A DNA stretch of 46,046 bases from Streptomyces sp. OR43 (GTDB taxonomy: Bacteria; Actinomycetota; Actinomycetes; Streptomycetales; Streptomycetaceae), in the NCBI RefSeq assembly GCF_008042275.1, contig NZ_RDBK01000043.1:815026-861071 (forward strand), written 5' to 3'. The notes under the pieces were generated by a model. The model saw only the letters and a list, made by a program, of their open reading frames with translations, did no database searches and was not told the origin of the DNA. Each line of letters starts with the position of its first letter. Within the stretch, counting starts at the first letter, position 1. Made by a program: the position numbers and the translations under genes. Positions 14,694 through 22,484 of the stretch are shown one piece after another.

Positions 14694-16277
14694 TCACTTG
14701 GCACAGTAGCTGTACGGGAAGAACGAGCGCTGGCCTCCGGAAGGAGCCCCGAGGAACTCGGCCTTCGTCAGGCTCTTCTCCGACTCGGAGGTGGTGTAGG
14801 CGCCGTTGATGCCGGCGATCTCCAGGTTGATGTCGAGGCCGATCTCCTCGGACGAGGACGATCCGTCGTACTCCTGCTTGCTGACCTGGCCGTGGTTGAA
14901 CGCGTAGTGGCCGAACGGGTCGCCCGCGCCGGGGTCCTTGGTCGGCACCGGCGTCCCGGTGAACAGGTAGGTGAAGGCGCTGTTCATACCCTGGCCGGAG
15001 AACATCTGGGCCTTGATGGCGTCGGACTCGGCCTGGGACATGTTCTTGTCGTCCAGGGGGACGGTGGTGGTGATGACCTGGGTGGTCGTCCCGCCGCCCT
15101 TCTTGTTGCCGTTCACGTCGCCCTTGAGACCGGCATTGGCCTCCGCCTTGCCCTCCAGGGTCCGCGTCATCGTGATGCTCTTCACCTTGCCGGTCTTGCT
15201 GTCGACCGTGACGGTGATGGCGCCCGCCGCCGACCCGGCGGCCTCCGCGCCCGCCTTGACCGGTCCGGCCTCGCCCTTCGCGTACGCACCGCCGGTGGCC
15301 TTGGCCTGGTACGTGTACGCGTCGGTGTTGTTGATGTGGTTCTGCGTCAGCGTGACTTCGTGCGACCCGGAGATCTTGACGCCGGCCTCGACGGTGGCGC
15401 CGGGCTTCGGGGCCGGGGTGGTCGTGCCGTCCGCGTTGGTCGTGTCGGGGGCGTTCATCCCCGCGCCGAACTGGAGACCGGCCTGGGCGGCGACTTCGAG
15501 GCTGATCTTCTGCGTGGTGATGTGCTTGTTGCCGAGCTTGTCCTCGATGTTCTTCTTGAGGCGGCTCTCCTTGGCCTTCGGCCCCTTGCCGAACCAGCTG
15601 GCGATCTCGGTGGACCCGCCGACGATCGGGCTGAGGTTGGAGAGCTTGTTCAGCCGGCTGAGCTTCTTGTACTCCTCCAGGTCCTTGCGGAACTGGTCCG
15701 CTTCCTCCTGGCTGTCGAAGACCCAGGTGTCGCCCGTGGTGACCGTGAGGCCGGCGCCGATCTCGACCTTGTCCTTGCCCACGTCACCGATCTTGATACC
15801 GGCCTTGGGCTTCTCCGTGCCCTTGACCGAGCCGGCGTCCGTGAAGGTGAGGGAGACCTGCTCGTCGTTGTCGTCGATCTTGCCGTCTTTGTTGACGTCC
15901 GTCTTGGCCTTGGTCGTCGTCTCCTCGAAACCGAACTCGCCACCGAACTCGATCCCGAGCGTCTCGAACGAGACCCCGAACTTGCCGCCCTGCGTGCCGG
16001 ACTTGGTCACGGTGGCGCAGGTGAGGGGCTCGAACTCGGCGTTGGGATCGCCGCTCGCCTCGCCTTCCTTGCCGCCGCCGCAGCCCGCGCTGCCGCCGCC
16101 CACCGACGAGACGAGGCACTGGATCCGGTCGGTTATCCGCCCGCCGACGCCGGCCGCCGCCATACCGCCGATCAGGGCGACGACGACCAGAATCGTGCCG
16201 AGGTACTCGAACGCGGTGGCTCCCCGGTCACCCCATCTGCTGCTGGGTATGGGCTCCCGGTACCTCGTCCGCGGCAT
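14694..16277 (-). CDS. Large secreted protein with Flp/TadE-like prepilin leader
   Basis: A 527-residue protein of unknown function. The ATG follows GGAGG. The N-terminus has class III (type IV prepilin) features: basic leader, RG at 18-19, then ATAFE so that Glu24 is at +5 from the predicted cleavage after Gly19, then a hydrophobic stretch at 25-46 (YLGTILVVVALIGGM). The mature body is much longer than a pilin: a dockerin/EF-hand-like loop DVNKDGKIDDND at 127-138, alternating beta-like and Ala/Gly/Lys/Thr-rich segments, and four cysteines (54, 66, 87, and one three residues from the end). No Tad ATPase or prepilin peptidase is in the window. It heads an operon with a lipoprotein and two membrane proteins. 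Confidence 0.78.
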   Translation of the reverse strand: MPRTRYREPIPSSRWGDRGATAFEYLGTILVVVALIGGMAAAGVGGRITDRIQCLVSSVGGGSAGCGGGKEGEASGDPNAEFEPLTCATVTKSGTQGGKFGVSFETLGIEFGGEFGFEETTTKAKTDVNKDGKIDDNDEQVSLTFTDAGSVKGTEKPKAGIKIGDVGKDKVEIGAGLTVTTGDTWVFDSQEEADQFRKDLEEYKKLSRLNKLSNLSPIVGGSTEIASWFGKGPKAKESRLKKNIEDKLGNKHITTQKISLEVAAQAGLQFGAGMNAPDTTNADGTTTPAPKPGATVEAGVKISGSHEVTLTQNHINNTDAYTYQAKATGGAYAKGEAGPVKAGAEAAGSAAGAITVTVDSKTGKVKSITMTRTLEGKAEANAGLKGDVNGNKKGGGTTTQVITTTVPLDDKNMSQAESDAIKAQMFSGQGMNSAFTYLFTGTPVPTKDPGAGDPFGHYAFNHGQVSKQEYDGSSSSEEIGLDINLEIAGINGAYTTSESEKSLTKAEFLGAPSGGQRSFFPYSYCAK

Positions 16278-16455
16278 GGCTTGTCCTCCCGTATGGCCTT
16301 AGGGCAGGGAGGCTATGAGAGGTGCGGGTGTTCCGGCACGGGCCCGTGGGCCCAAATGCGGGGCCTCATTCCGGACGTACGAGCGAACGGCAGTGGGCCC
16401 AGTGGGTCCGGGCGGGCCCTGCGGAGATCTCGCGGAGCCGGACCGGACCCCGGCC

Positions 16456-17601
16456 CTACGGCGCCCGGTGCGGTGCACGGCGTACGGCGAGGACGGCCAG
16501 GTCGTCCTGTTGCACCCCGGCGGTGAACTCCCGCACATCGTCGACGAGCGAGCCGACCAGCCGGCCCGCGGTGATGTCGACGCGGCCGCCGAGACGTGCC
16601 TCGAGCGGATAGAAGTCGCCCTCGCGCGATCGGGCCTCGGTCAGGCCGTCGGTGCACAGCAGCAGGGTGGCCCCGGCGGGAAAGGCGAACCAGCCCACCG
16701 TGCGCGGTGCGTCGACCAGACTCGCCAGGCCCAGCGGCACGTGTTGGTCCTCCTCGCCGACGACGGTGACGGCGCCCTCGTGCAGCAGGTAGGGCGGGAT
16801 GTGGCCGCACCCCACGACCTGGGTGTCGGTGCCCGCGCCCACGCCCAGGACCAGCGCGGTGACGAACCGTTCGGGCTCGCCGCGCTGTCCGGCGTAGTCG
16901 TTGTGCCGGACGACCGCCGCTTCCAGCGCGTCGACGAGCGCGGTCACCGTCGGCTCGCGGTGGGCCGCCTCCCGGAAGGCGCCCACCACGTCGATGGCCA
17001 TCCCGATGGCGGCCAGGCCCTTGCCCTGGACATCACCGATCAGGATCCGGGTGCCCCAGGCCGTGGCCACCACGTCGTAGATGTCGCCGCCGACGAGTTT
17101 GTCCTCCTGCAAGGGCTCGTAGACGCCGTCCACCAGAACGTCGTCGGTGAGCAGCGGCAACGGCCGCAGGATCTGCCGCTGCATCGCCGCCGCGGTGGAC
17201 CGCAGCCGCACCAGGGCGCCCTCACGCATGACGCGCACCCGGGCGCCGTAGACGGCCAGCGTGCCGAAGCCCAGGGCGAACACCGCCAGAATCAACCGGT
17301 CGAGGATCCGCTCCCCGGGCTGGAAGACCAGCGGCTCGATGACGACGAGGATCACCCACGCGGAGACCATCGCCGTCTGGCGCGGGCTGCACAGGGCGGC
17401 GGCGAACGCCGGGAGGTACACGAGCAGCCCGAGGAGGAGCACCGCGGTCCCGGTCAGCAGGCCGAAGACGACAACCACGGCCGTCGCCGCCAGGGTGGCC
17501 AGGACGACGCCGCGGGTGGAAGGCGTACGGATGGCGGTGCCGTCGCCGCTGTCCGACGCGGTCTGCGCCGAGGACCTCGCCGCGCGCAGCGGACCGGACA
17601 T
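16456..17601 (-). CDS. Membrane-bound SpoIIE-type PP2C serine phosphatase
   Basis: A 381-residue protein phosphatase. The ATG follows GGAGG. Residues about 30-125 carry four or five transmembrane helices. Residues about 145-375 form the PP2C/SpoIIE domain with metal-binding motifs VGGDIYDVV, GDVQGKGLAAIGMA, the DG in LLLCTDGLTEARS, and the final DDLAVL. In Streptomyces, proteins of this kind (RsbU-like) act on anti-anti-sigma factors. No sigma, anti-sigma or STAS gene is in the window. It lies downstream of the bldA tRNA on the same strand. Confidence 0.92.
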   Translation of the reverse strand: MSGPLRAARSSAQTASDSGDGTAIRTPSTRGVVLATLAATAVVVVFGLLTGTAVLLLGLLVYLPAFAAALCSPRQTAMVSAWVILVVIEPLVFQPGERILDRLILAVFALGFGTLAVYGARVRVMREGALVRLRSTAAAMQRQILRPLPLLTDDVLVDGVYEPLQEDKLVGGDIYDVVATAWGTRILIGDVQGKGLAAIGMAIDVVGAFREAAHREPTVTALVDALEAAVVRHNDYAGQRGEPERFVTALVLGVGAGTDTQVVGCGHIPPYLLHEGAVTVVGEEDQHVPLGLASLVDAPRTVGWFAFPAGATLLLCTDGLTEARSREGDFYPLEARLGGRVDITAGRLVGSLVDDVREFTAGVQQDDLAVLAVRRAPHRAP

Positions 17602-17628
17602 GCGGGCATCCTCCAGCGGCGATGGGCT

Positions 17629-17650
17629 CGCGCATGCGTGTACATGCGCG
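17629..17650. promoter_or_regulatory. Inverted repeat upstream of the PP2C gene
   Basis: CGCGCATG-N6-CATGCGCG is a perfect 8-bp-arm inverted repeat 28 bases before the start codon. It is a candidate operator or leader hairpin for the phosphatase gene. The remaining 17651-17866 is GC-rich, holds small hairpins that may terminate the tRNA transcript, and contains no gene that I can support. Confidence 0.4.
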
Positions 17651-17866
17651 GAACGGGACGGGGCCCTCGATCATCCCTGCCCGTCACGGGACCGCGGGGA
17701 GGCTGGCCGTCACCCGGCCGAAGTGCGCCCGCACGGAGGGGAGAGCCCGGATCGCTCCTGGCCCGTGCCCGCCGCGGCGGGCGTTCCGAGGGGCGGATCC
17801 GGTGCGAGGAATCTCGGACGGCGGACCGCCGGAGGCCGGCCCGCCTCCCCTGGACGAGCCGCGCGG

Positions 17867-17952
17867 TGGTGCCCGGAACCGGACTCGAACCGGTACGCCC
17901 CCGAGGGGCAGCGAGGTTTAAGCTCGCCGTGTCTGCATTCCACCATCCGGGC
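17867..17952 (-). tRNA. bldA: tRNA-Leu (anticodon UAA, reads UUA): bldA
   Basis: The minus strand folds as a class II tRNA of 86 bases including an encoded CCA. Acceptor GCCCGGA pairs with TCCGGGC, the long variable arm is CTGCCCCTCGGGGGCGT, and the T arm contains GGTTCGAGTCC. The anticodon stem GCGAG/CTCGC encloses loop CTTAAAC, so the anticodon is UAA (plus-strand bases 17918-17920). Streptomyces has a single tRNA for the rare UUA codon, the product of bldA, which is needed for aerial growth and secondary metabolism. The identity follows from the anticodon. Confidence 0.95.
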
Positions 17953-18020
17953 TTGGCGCGCGGCTCCGCGTTGGCACATGACCCTATCCGGGGGCTCCCC
18001 CCGGCCGGACGGACAGTGGC

Positions 18021-18051
18021 TCGATGTTGTCTTATTTTATTGATCGCTTGA
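18021..18051 (-). promoter_or_regulatory. A/T-rich tract upstream of bldA
   Basis: The stretch around TTGTCTTATTTTATTGATC is the most A/T-rich part of this region and lies 70-100 bases before the 5' end of the tRNA. It may be an UP-like element, or mark the promoter of the tRNA precursor. A TAGGGT-like -10 candidate closer in (about 17989-17994) has no good -35. Weak support. Confidence 0.3.
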
Positions 18052-18102
18052 GGGTCCGTCAGCACACGTGGGAGGCATAGTCACATGGCTGGGCGGGGTG
18101 GC

Positions 18103-18148
18103 GGGTGCGGCGGACGCGTATCCGAATTGACGGAAAGTCGCCGCACCC
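18103..18148. terminator. Stem-loop downstream of the beta-mannosidase gene
   Basis: GGGTGCGGCG (18103-18112) pairs perfectly with CGCCGCACCC (18139-18148) across a 26-base loop, about 50 bases after the mannosidase stop. It probably terminates the transporter operon before bldA. Confidence 0.45.
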
Positions 18149-18159
18149 ACACAGCCGAT

Positions 18160-18198
18160 TCGCCAGGGGCGCGCCACGGATCGCCAGGGGCGCGCCAC
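18160..18198. repeat. Two 18-bp direct repeats at the 3' end of the mannosidase gene
   Basis: TCGCCAGGGGCGCGCCAC occurs at 18160-18177 and again at 18181-18198, a period of 21 bp, ending two bases before the last codon of the gene. Function unknown. Confidence 0.7.
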
Positions 18199-18200
18199 CC

Positions 18201-20609
18201 CTACCGGGGAAGGCCGTCGTTGACGCACCGCAGCACCGGGTGCGCGCCCAGTGCCTCCGGGTGGGCCAGGACCGCACCTGTGATCATGAACACCCTGCTC
18301 TCCCCCGGCAGCAACGTGACGAGCATCTCGTCCACCTCGGCCGCCGGGTCGAGCCGGTCGGGGAAGAGCGCGAGGTCCCGCAGGAGGGTGCGGGCCGTCA
18401 CCTCGACGCGGTAGCCGGGCGCCTCGGCCCCGCTCTCCGTCACCGTGACGTCGTACCGGGCCGGCGGCAGCGCGAGGCGGGTGTCCTCCTCGTAGAACTC
18501 CACCGCCCGGGTGGAGCCGAGACGCGCGGCCAGGAGCTCGCGGGTCCGGTCGCCCGGCTCGGCGACCGACGGCGGCAGCGGGACCCGGGTGACCGCGCGG
18601 GCGGCCGTGCTCACGACCACCTCCTCCTCGGCCAGCACCGCCCCGTCCAGGCCGTGCCGGGTCAGCCGCAGCGTGCCGGTCCAGGGCTCCGGGGCGTCGT
18701 TGACGAGATGGACGGCGCCGTCGCGCACGGCGATCAGGCGGTCCGCGTACACGGCCCGCAGGGCGTACCAGAGGGGCTTGCGGCGGCCGTCGCCGTCGAC
18801 GGCCGACCAGGAGACGACCGGCCAGCAGTCGTTGAGCTGCCACACGATCGTGCCCATGCAGTACGGGGTGTGGGAGCGGAAGTGGCGGATGCCGAAAGCG
18901 ACGGCGCGGGCCTGGTTGAGCTGGGTGAGCCAGTGCCAGTCGTCGAAGTCCGCACCGGGCCGCGGCAGGTGGTCGCCCAGGCCCCGGAGCAGCTTGGCGT
19001 TGCCGTCCTCGGCCTTCTGGTGGTGGGCCAGGAGCGGGGCGTCGGGGGTCAGCGGGCCGCTGACCGCGCGACGCAGGGTGGCGTACGCGGGCGGGCCCTG
19101 GAAGCCGAACTCGGCGACGAAACGGGGCACGCGGTCGGCGTAGGCGCGGTAGTCGGCCCGGTTCCACACGTCCCAGATGTGGATGGTGCCGTGCGCCGGG
19201 TCCTGCGGGTGGATGTCCTCGGTGCCGGAGTAGGGCGAGCCGGGCCAGTAGGGCCGGGTCGGGTCGGTTCCGGCGACGATCGCGGGGAGCAGCTCGTGGT
19301 AGTAGCCGTGGCCCCAGGTGCGGTCACCCAGTTCCTTCTGCCATCCCCAGTCGGCGTGGCCCTCCAGGTTCTCGTTGTTGCCGCACCACAGGACGAGGGA
19401 GGGGTGCGGGGAGAGGCGGGTGACGTTCTCCCGGGCCTCGGCAGCCACCTCGTCCCACAGCGGCTGTTCCTCGGGGTAGGCGGCGCAGGCGAAGGGGAAG
19501 TCCTGCCAGACCAGCAGGCCCCTCTCGTCGGCCAGTTCGTAGAAGTCGTCGCTCTCGTAGAGGCCGCCGCCCCAGACCCTGACCAGGTTGACGCCCGCCG
19601 CGACTGCCTGGTCGAGGCGGTCGGAGATCCGCTGCCGGGTGACGCGGGCGGGGAAGCAGTCCTCGGGGATCCAGTTGACGCCGCGTACGAAGACGGGTTC
19701 ACCGTTGACGACGAACCGGAACGCGTCGCTTTCCAGCACGACCCCGCGGAAGCCGGTCCTGCCCTGCCAGACACGGGCGCCGAGGCGGACGGTGACGTCG
19801 TACAGGGGCTGCTCGCCGTGGCTGTGGGGCCACCAGAGCTCCGCCCCGGGGACGGAGAGGGTGACGGTGGCCCGGTTCTCGCCGGCGAGGACGGTGAACG
19901 GGGCGCGCTCGCCCGCGACCTCCACGACGGCTTCGAGTGCCTCCTGGCCGGACCGGTCGACGTCCAGCTCGGCGGTCAGGCGCGGCACCCCGTCCGCGTC
20001 CAGATCCGGCAGCAGCTTCACGGACGCGATGCGCGGCCCGCTCCAGGTCTCCAGCGCGACCGGCCGCCAGATGCCGGACGTGACCAGCGTGGGCCCCCAG
20101 TCCCAGCCGAAGTTGCACGCCATCTTGCGGATGAAGGCGTACGGCTCCGCATAGGCGCCGGGCCGGTCGCCCAGCCGGTCGCGCAGCTCCTCGGCATAGG
20201 TGTACGGGGCGGTGAACCGTACGTCGAGGGTGTTGGCGCCCTCGGCCAGCAGGGCGCGGACGGAGAAGCGGTAGCCGCGGTGCTGGTTGGCGGTGCGGCC
20301 CACCTCGATGCCGTTGAGCAGGACGGTGGCGACGGTGTCGAGGCCCTCGAAGCACAGGTCGGCGTGGTCGTGCTCGTCCGGCGTCCAGTCGAACGTGGTG
20401 CGGTACGTCCAGTCGGTGCGGCCGATCCAGGTCAGCCGGTTCTCGTTGTCGTCCAGGTACGGGTCGTCGATCAGCCCCGCCGCGAGCAGGTCGGTGTGGA
20501 CGCAGCCGGGCACGGTGGCGGGGACGCCCCCTGTGGGGAGCCCCACGGGCACGGGGCCGTCCGCGCTGAGCGTCCAGCCGTCGTGCAGGGGCAGGTGGCG
20601 AAGGGTCAC
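18201..20609 (-). CDS. Glycoside hydrolase family 2 beta-mannosidase
   Basis: An 802-residue intracellular exo-beta-mannosidase releasing mannose from beta-mannosides. The GTG start overlaps the stop codon of the upstream ATPase gene (GTGA), indicating translational coupling. The N-terminal sugar-binding beta-domain includes KMACNFGWDWGPTLVTSGIW, typical of the beta-mannosidase branch. The catalytic TIM barrel shows VRVWGGGLYESDDFYELADE, acid/base E413 in WCGNNENLEG and nucleophile E500 in VAEFGFQG. No signal peptide is present, so the substrate must enter through the neighbouring transporter. GH2 also contains beta-galactosidases and glucuronidases, but the WGGG and NFGWDWG motifs favour mannosidase. 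Confidence 0.93.
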   Translation of the reverse strand: MTLRHLPLHDGWTLSADGPVPVGLPTGGVPATVPGCVHTDLLAAGLIDDPYLDDNENRLTWIGRTDWTYRTTFDWTPDEHDHADLCFEGLDTVATVLLNGIEVGRTANQHRGYRFSVRALLAEGANTLDVRFTAPYTYAEELRDRLGDRPGAYAEPYAFIRKMACNFGWDWGPTLVTSGIWRPVALETWSGPRIASVKLLPDLDADGVPRLTAELDVDRSGQEALEAVVEVAGERAPFTVLAGENRATVTLSVPGAELWWPHSHGEQPLYDVTVRLGARVWQGRTGFRGVVLESDAFRFVVNGEPVFVRGVNWIPEDCFPARVTRQRISDRLDQAVAAGVNLVRVWGGGLYESDDFYELADERGLLVWQDFPFACAAYPEEQPLWDEVAAEARENVTRLSPHPSLVLWCGNNENLEGHADWGWQKELGDRTWGHGYYHELLPAIVAGTDPTRPYWPGSPYSGTEDIHPQDPAHGTIHIWDVWNRADYRAYADRVPRFVAEFGFQGPPAYATLRRAVSGPLTPDAPLLAHHQKAEDGNAKLLRGLGDHLPRPGADFDDWHWLTQLNQARAVAFGIRHFRSHTPYCMGTIVWQLNDCWPVVSWSAVDGDGRRKPLWYALRAVYADRLIAVRDGAVHLVNDAPEPWTGTLRLTRHGLDGAVLAEEEVVVSTAARAVTRVPLPPSVAEPGDRTRELLAARLGSTRAVEFYEEDTRLALPPARYDVTVTESGAEAPGYRVEVTARTLLRDLALFPDRLDPAAEVDEMLVTLLPGESRVFMITGAVLAHPEALGAHPVLRCVNDGLPR

Positions 20610-21499
20610 GCGGAGGTCCTTCCGCAGTCGGGGAGCTGGGCGCAGGCGACGAAGTGGTCCGGCTCGGTCTCGTACAGGTCGGTGTCCGGCGAACCCGCCT
20701 CGTGGAAGGCGCAGTGCTCCACCGGCTCGGGCGGGTCCCACGGGGTGTTGAGGCGGGGCACGGCGGCCAGCAGGGTGCGGGTGTAGGGGTGGAGCGGGTT
20801 GCCGAACACCTTCTGGGTGTCGCCGCGTTCGACGATCCGGCCGCGGCGCAGCACCACGGTCTTCTCCGCCAGGTAGGTGCCGAGCGCGAGGTCGTGGGTG
20901 ATGTAGAGGACGCCGAGGCCGCGTTCCTTGAGGGCGGCCAGGAGGTTGAGGACGTCGATGCGGGTGGAGGCGTCGAGCATGCTGGTGATCTCGTCGGCGA
21001 CCAGGAAGCTCAGGTCGAGCAGGAGGGCGCGGGCGATGAGGAGGCGTTGCAGCTGGCCGCCGCTGAGCTGGTGCGGGTAGCGGCCGAGCACCTGTCCGGG
21101 GTCCAGGCGGACGTCCCGTACGGCCTTCTCGACGCGGTCGGCCCACTCCTTGTCGGAGACGCCCGGGTGGTAGGCGCGGCGGATCATGTCGAAGACGCGG
21201 TCGGCCCGGAAGACGGGGTTGTAGCAGGAGAAGGGGTCCTGGAAGACGCCCTGGACGCGGCGGTAGAAGTCCTTGCCGGGACGGACGGGGCGGCCGTCCA
21301 GGGTGAGGCTGCCGGAGCTGACTCCGGTCAGGCCGAGGATCATCCGGCCGATGGTGGACTTCCCGCTGCCGCTCTCGCCGATGAGGGAGACGACCTCGCC
21401 GGGCTCGGCGGTGAAGGACACCCGGTCCACCGCGGTGACGGAACCGCCGCCGAAGGCTCCGGCGCGGTAGGTCTTGGTGACGTGGTCGAGGGTCAGCAT
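20606..21499 (-). CDS. Oligopeptide-type ABC transporter ATPase (OppF/DppF-like)
   Basis: A 297-residue ATPase energising the adjacent permease pair. The ATG shares one base with the stop of the upstream ATPase gene (TGATG). Walker A GESGSGKST, the Q-loop (GVFQDPFSCYNP), signature LSGGQLQR, Walker B (LSFLVADEITSML) and the H-loop (YITHD) are all present. Walker B has ADEITSMLD where most homologues have DEPTSALD. The C-terminal OppD/F extension (NPLHPYTRTLLAAVPRLNTP) includes a cysteine cluster typical of peptide and oligosaccharide importers. Confidence 0.92.
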   Translation of the reverse strand: MLTLDHVTKTYRAGAFGGGSVTAVDRVSFTAEPGEVVSLIGESGSGKSTIGRMILGLTGVSSGSLTLDGRPVRPGKDFYRRVQGVFQDPFSCYNPVFRADRVFDMIRRAYHPGVSDKEWADRVEKAVRDVRLDPGQVLGRYPHQLSGGQLQRLLIARALLLDLSFLVADEITSMLDASTRIDVLNLLAALKERGLGVLYITHDLALGTYLAEKTVVLRRGRIVERGDTQKVFGNPLHPYTRTLLAAVPRLNTPWDPPEPVEHCAFHEAGSPDTDLYETEPDHFVACAQLPDCGRTSA

Positions 21500-22440
21500 C
21501 AGGCCTTCCAGCATGCGACGGAGTGACGGGGGGCGATCTCCACGACCGGGGGTTCCTCGGCGCACTGCTCGTCGGCGAGCGGGCAGCGGTCGCGGAAGCG
21601 GCAGCCGGCCGGGGGGTTCAGCAGGGAGGGCGGGGCGCCCGCGATGCCCTTGAGGGGCTTGTCGGCGTACCGGGCGCCGACCTCGGGGAGCGAGCCGAGC
21701 AGCAGCTTGGTGTACGGGTGGCGGGGCGCGGTCGTCAGGACCTTCGTGGGCGCCTTCTCGGCGAGCTTGCCCGCGTACATCACCATGATCGAGTCGGCGA
21801 TGTGCGAGGTGAGACCGAGGTCGTGCGTCACGAAGATCATGCTGGTGACCAGGCCCTTGTCGCGCAGCCCGGTGAGCGCGCCGACGACGGCCCGCTGGGT
21901 GGAGACGTCCAGGGCCGAGGTGACCTCGTCGGCGATGAGGACGGACGGGTCGAGGAGGGTGGAGATCACCATGACGGTGCGCTGCTTCATGCCGCCGGAC
22001 AGCTCGATCGGGTAGCGGTTCAGGACGTCGTGGTCCAGGCCCACCAGGTCGAGGCGGCGGTGCAGTTCGGGCGTGTCCACGCTGACGCCGCGGGAGGCGA
22101 GCAGCTCGCGGATCATGCGTCCGATGCGCCGGGTCGGGTTGAGTGCGCTCATCGAGTACTGCGGCACGAGCGATATCCGGTGGAAGCGGAAGGCGTTCAT
22201 CGCGCGGTCGTCGGCGACCGGCACGTCGTCCCCGTCGAGGGTGACGGTGCCGCCCGCGTGCCGCATCCGGCCGTCGAGGCGGATCAGCGACTTGCCGAGC
22301 GTCGTCTTGCCGCAGCCCGACTCGCCCGCCAGGCCCAGGATCTCCCCGTCGGCCAGGTCGAACGAGACGCCGTCCAGGGCCCGGACCTCGCCGCGCAGGG
22401 TGCGGTAGTGGACCCGCAGGTCGGTCACGGTCAGGGTCAT
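21499..22440 (-). CDS. Oligopeptide-type ABC transporter ATPase (OppD/DppD-like)
   Basis: A 313-residue ATPase, partner of the OppF-like protein. The start at ATG 22440 (MTLTVTDLRVHYRTLRGEVR) is 44 bases after the permease gene. Walker A GESGCGKTT, signature LSGGMKQR, Walker B (SVLIADEVTSALD) and H-loop (FVTHD) are intact. The C-terminal oligopeptide-transporter motif (PAGCRFRDRCPLADEQCAEE) has the conserved cysteines. Heterodimeric ATPases of this type serve both peptide and beta-glycoside importers. Confidence 0.93.
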   Translation of the reverse strand: MTLTVTDLRVHYRTLRGEVRALDGVSFDLADGEILGLAGESGCGKTTLGKSLIRLDGRMRHAGGTVTLDGDDVPVADDRAMNAFRFHRISLVPQYSMSALNPTRRIGRMIRELLASRGVSVDTPELHRRLDLVGLDHDVLNRYPIELSGGMKQRTVMVISTLLDPSVLIADEVTSALDVSTQRAVVGALTGLRDKGLVTSMIFVTHDLGLTSHIADSIMVMYAGKLAEKAPTKVLTTAPRHPYTKLLLGSLPEVGARYADKPLKGIAGAPPSLLNPPAGCRFRDRCPLADEQCAEEPPVVEIAPRHSVACWKA

Positions 22441-22484
22441 GTGCTCAGGGCCTCTCCGGGATCGGTCACGGTGGAAGTCATCTC

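Noticed and set aside
14971..16302. A 443-codon open frame on the plus strand opposite the pilin-like gene
   Set aside because: It mirrors the minus-strand gene and has no ribosome site; its composition is a consequence of the GC-rich third positions of the real gene.
18160..18198. attL/attR-like duplication near the bldA tRNA (integration site)
   Set aside because: The 18-bp direct repeats do not match the tRNA 3' end and no integrase gene is nearby.
18105..20786. An 893-codon open frame on the plus strand opposite the mannosidase gene
   Set aside because: The minus strand carries a full GH2 enzyme with catalytic residues; the plus frame shows no domain and low-complexity Val/Gly/Arg-rich sequence.
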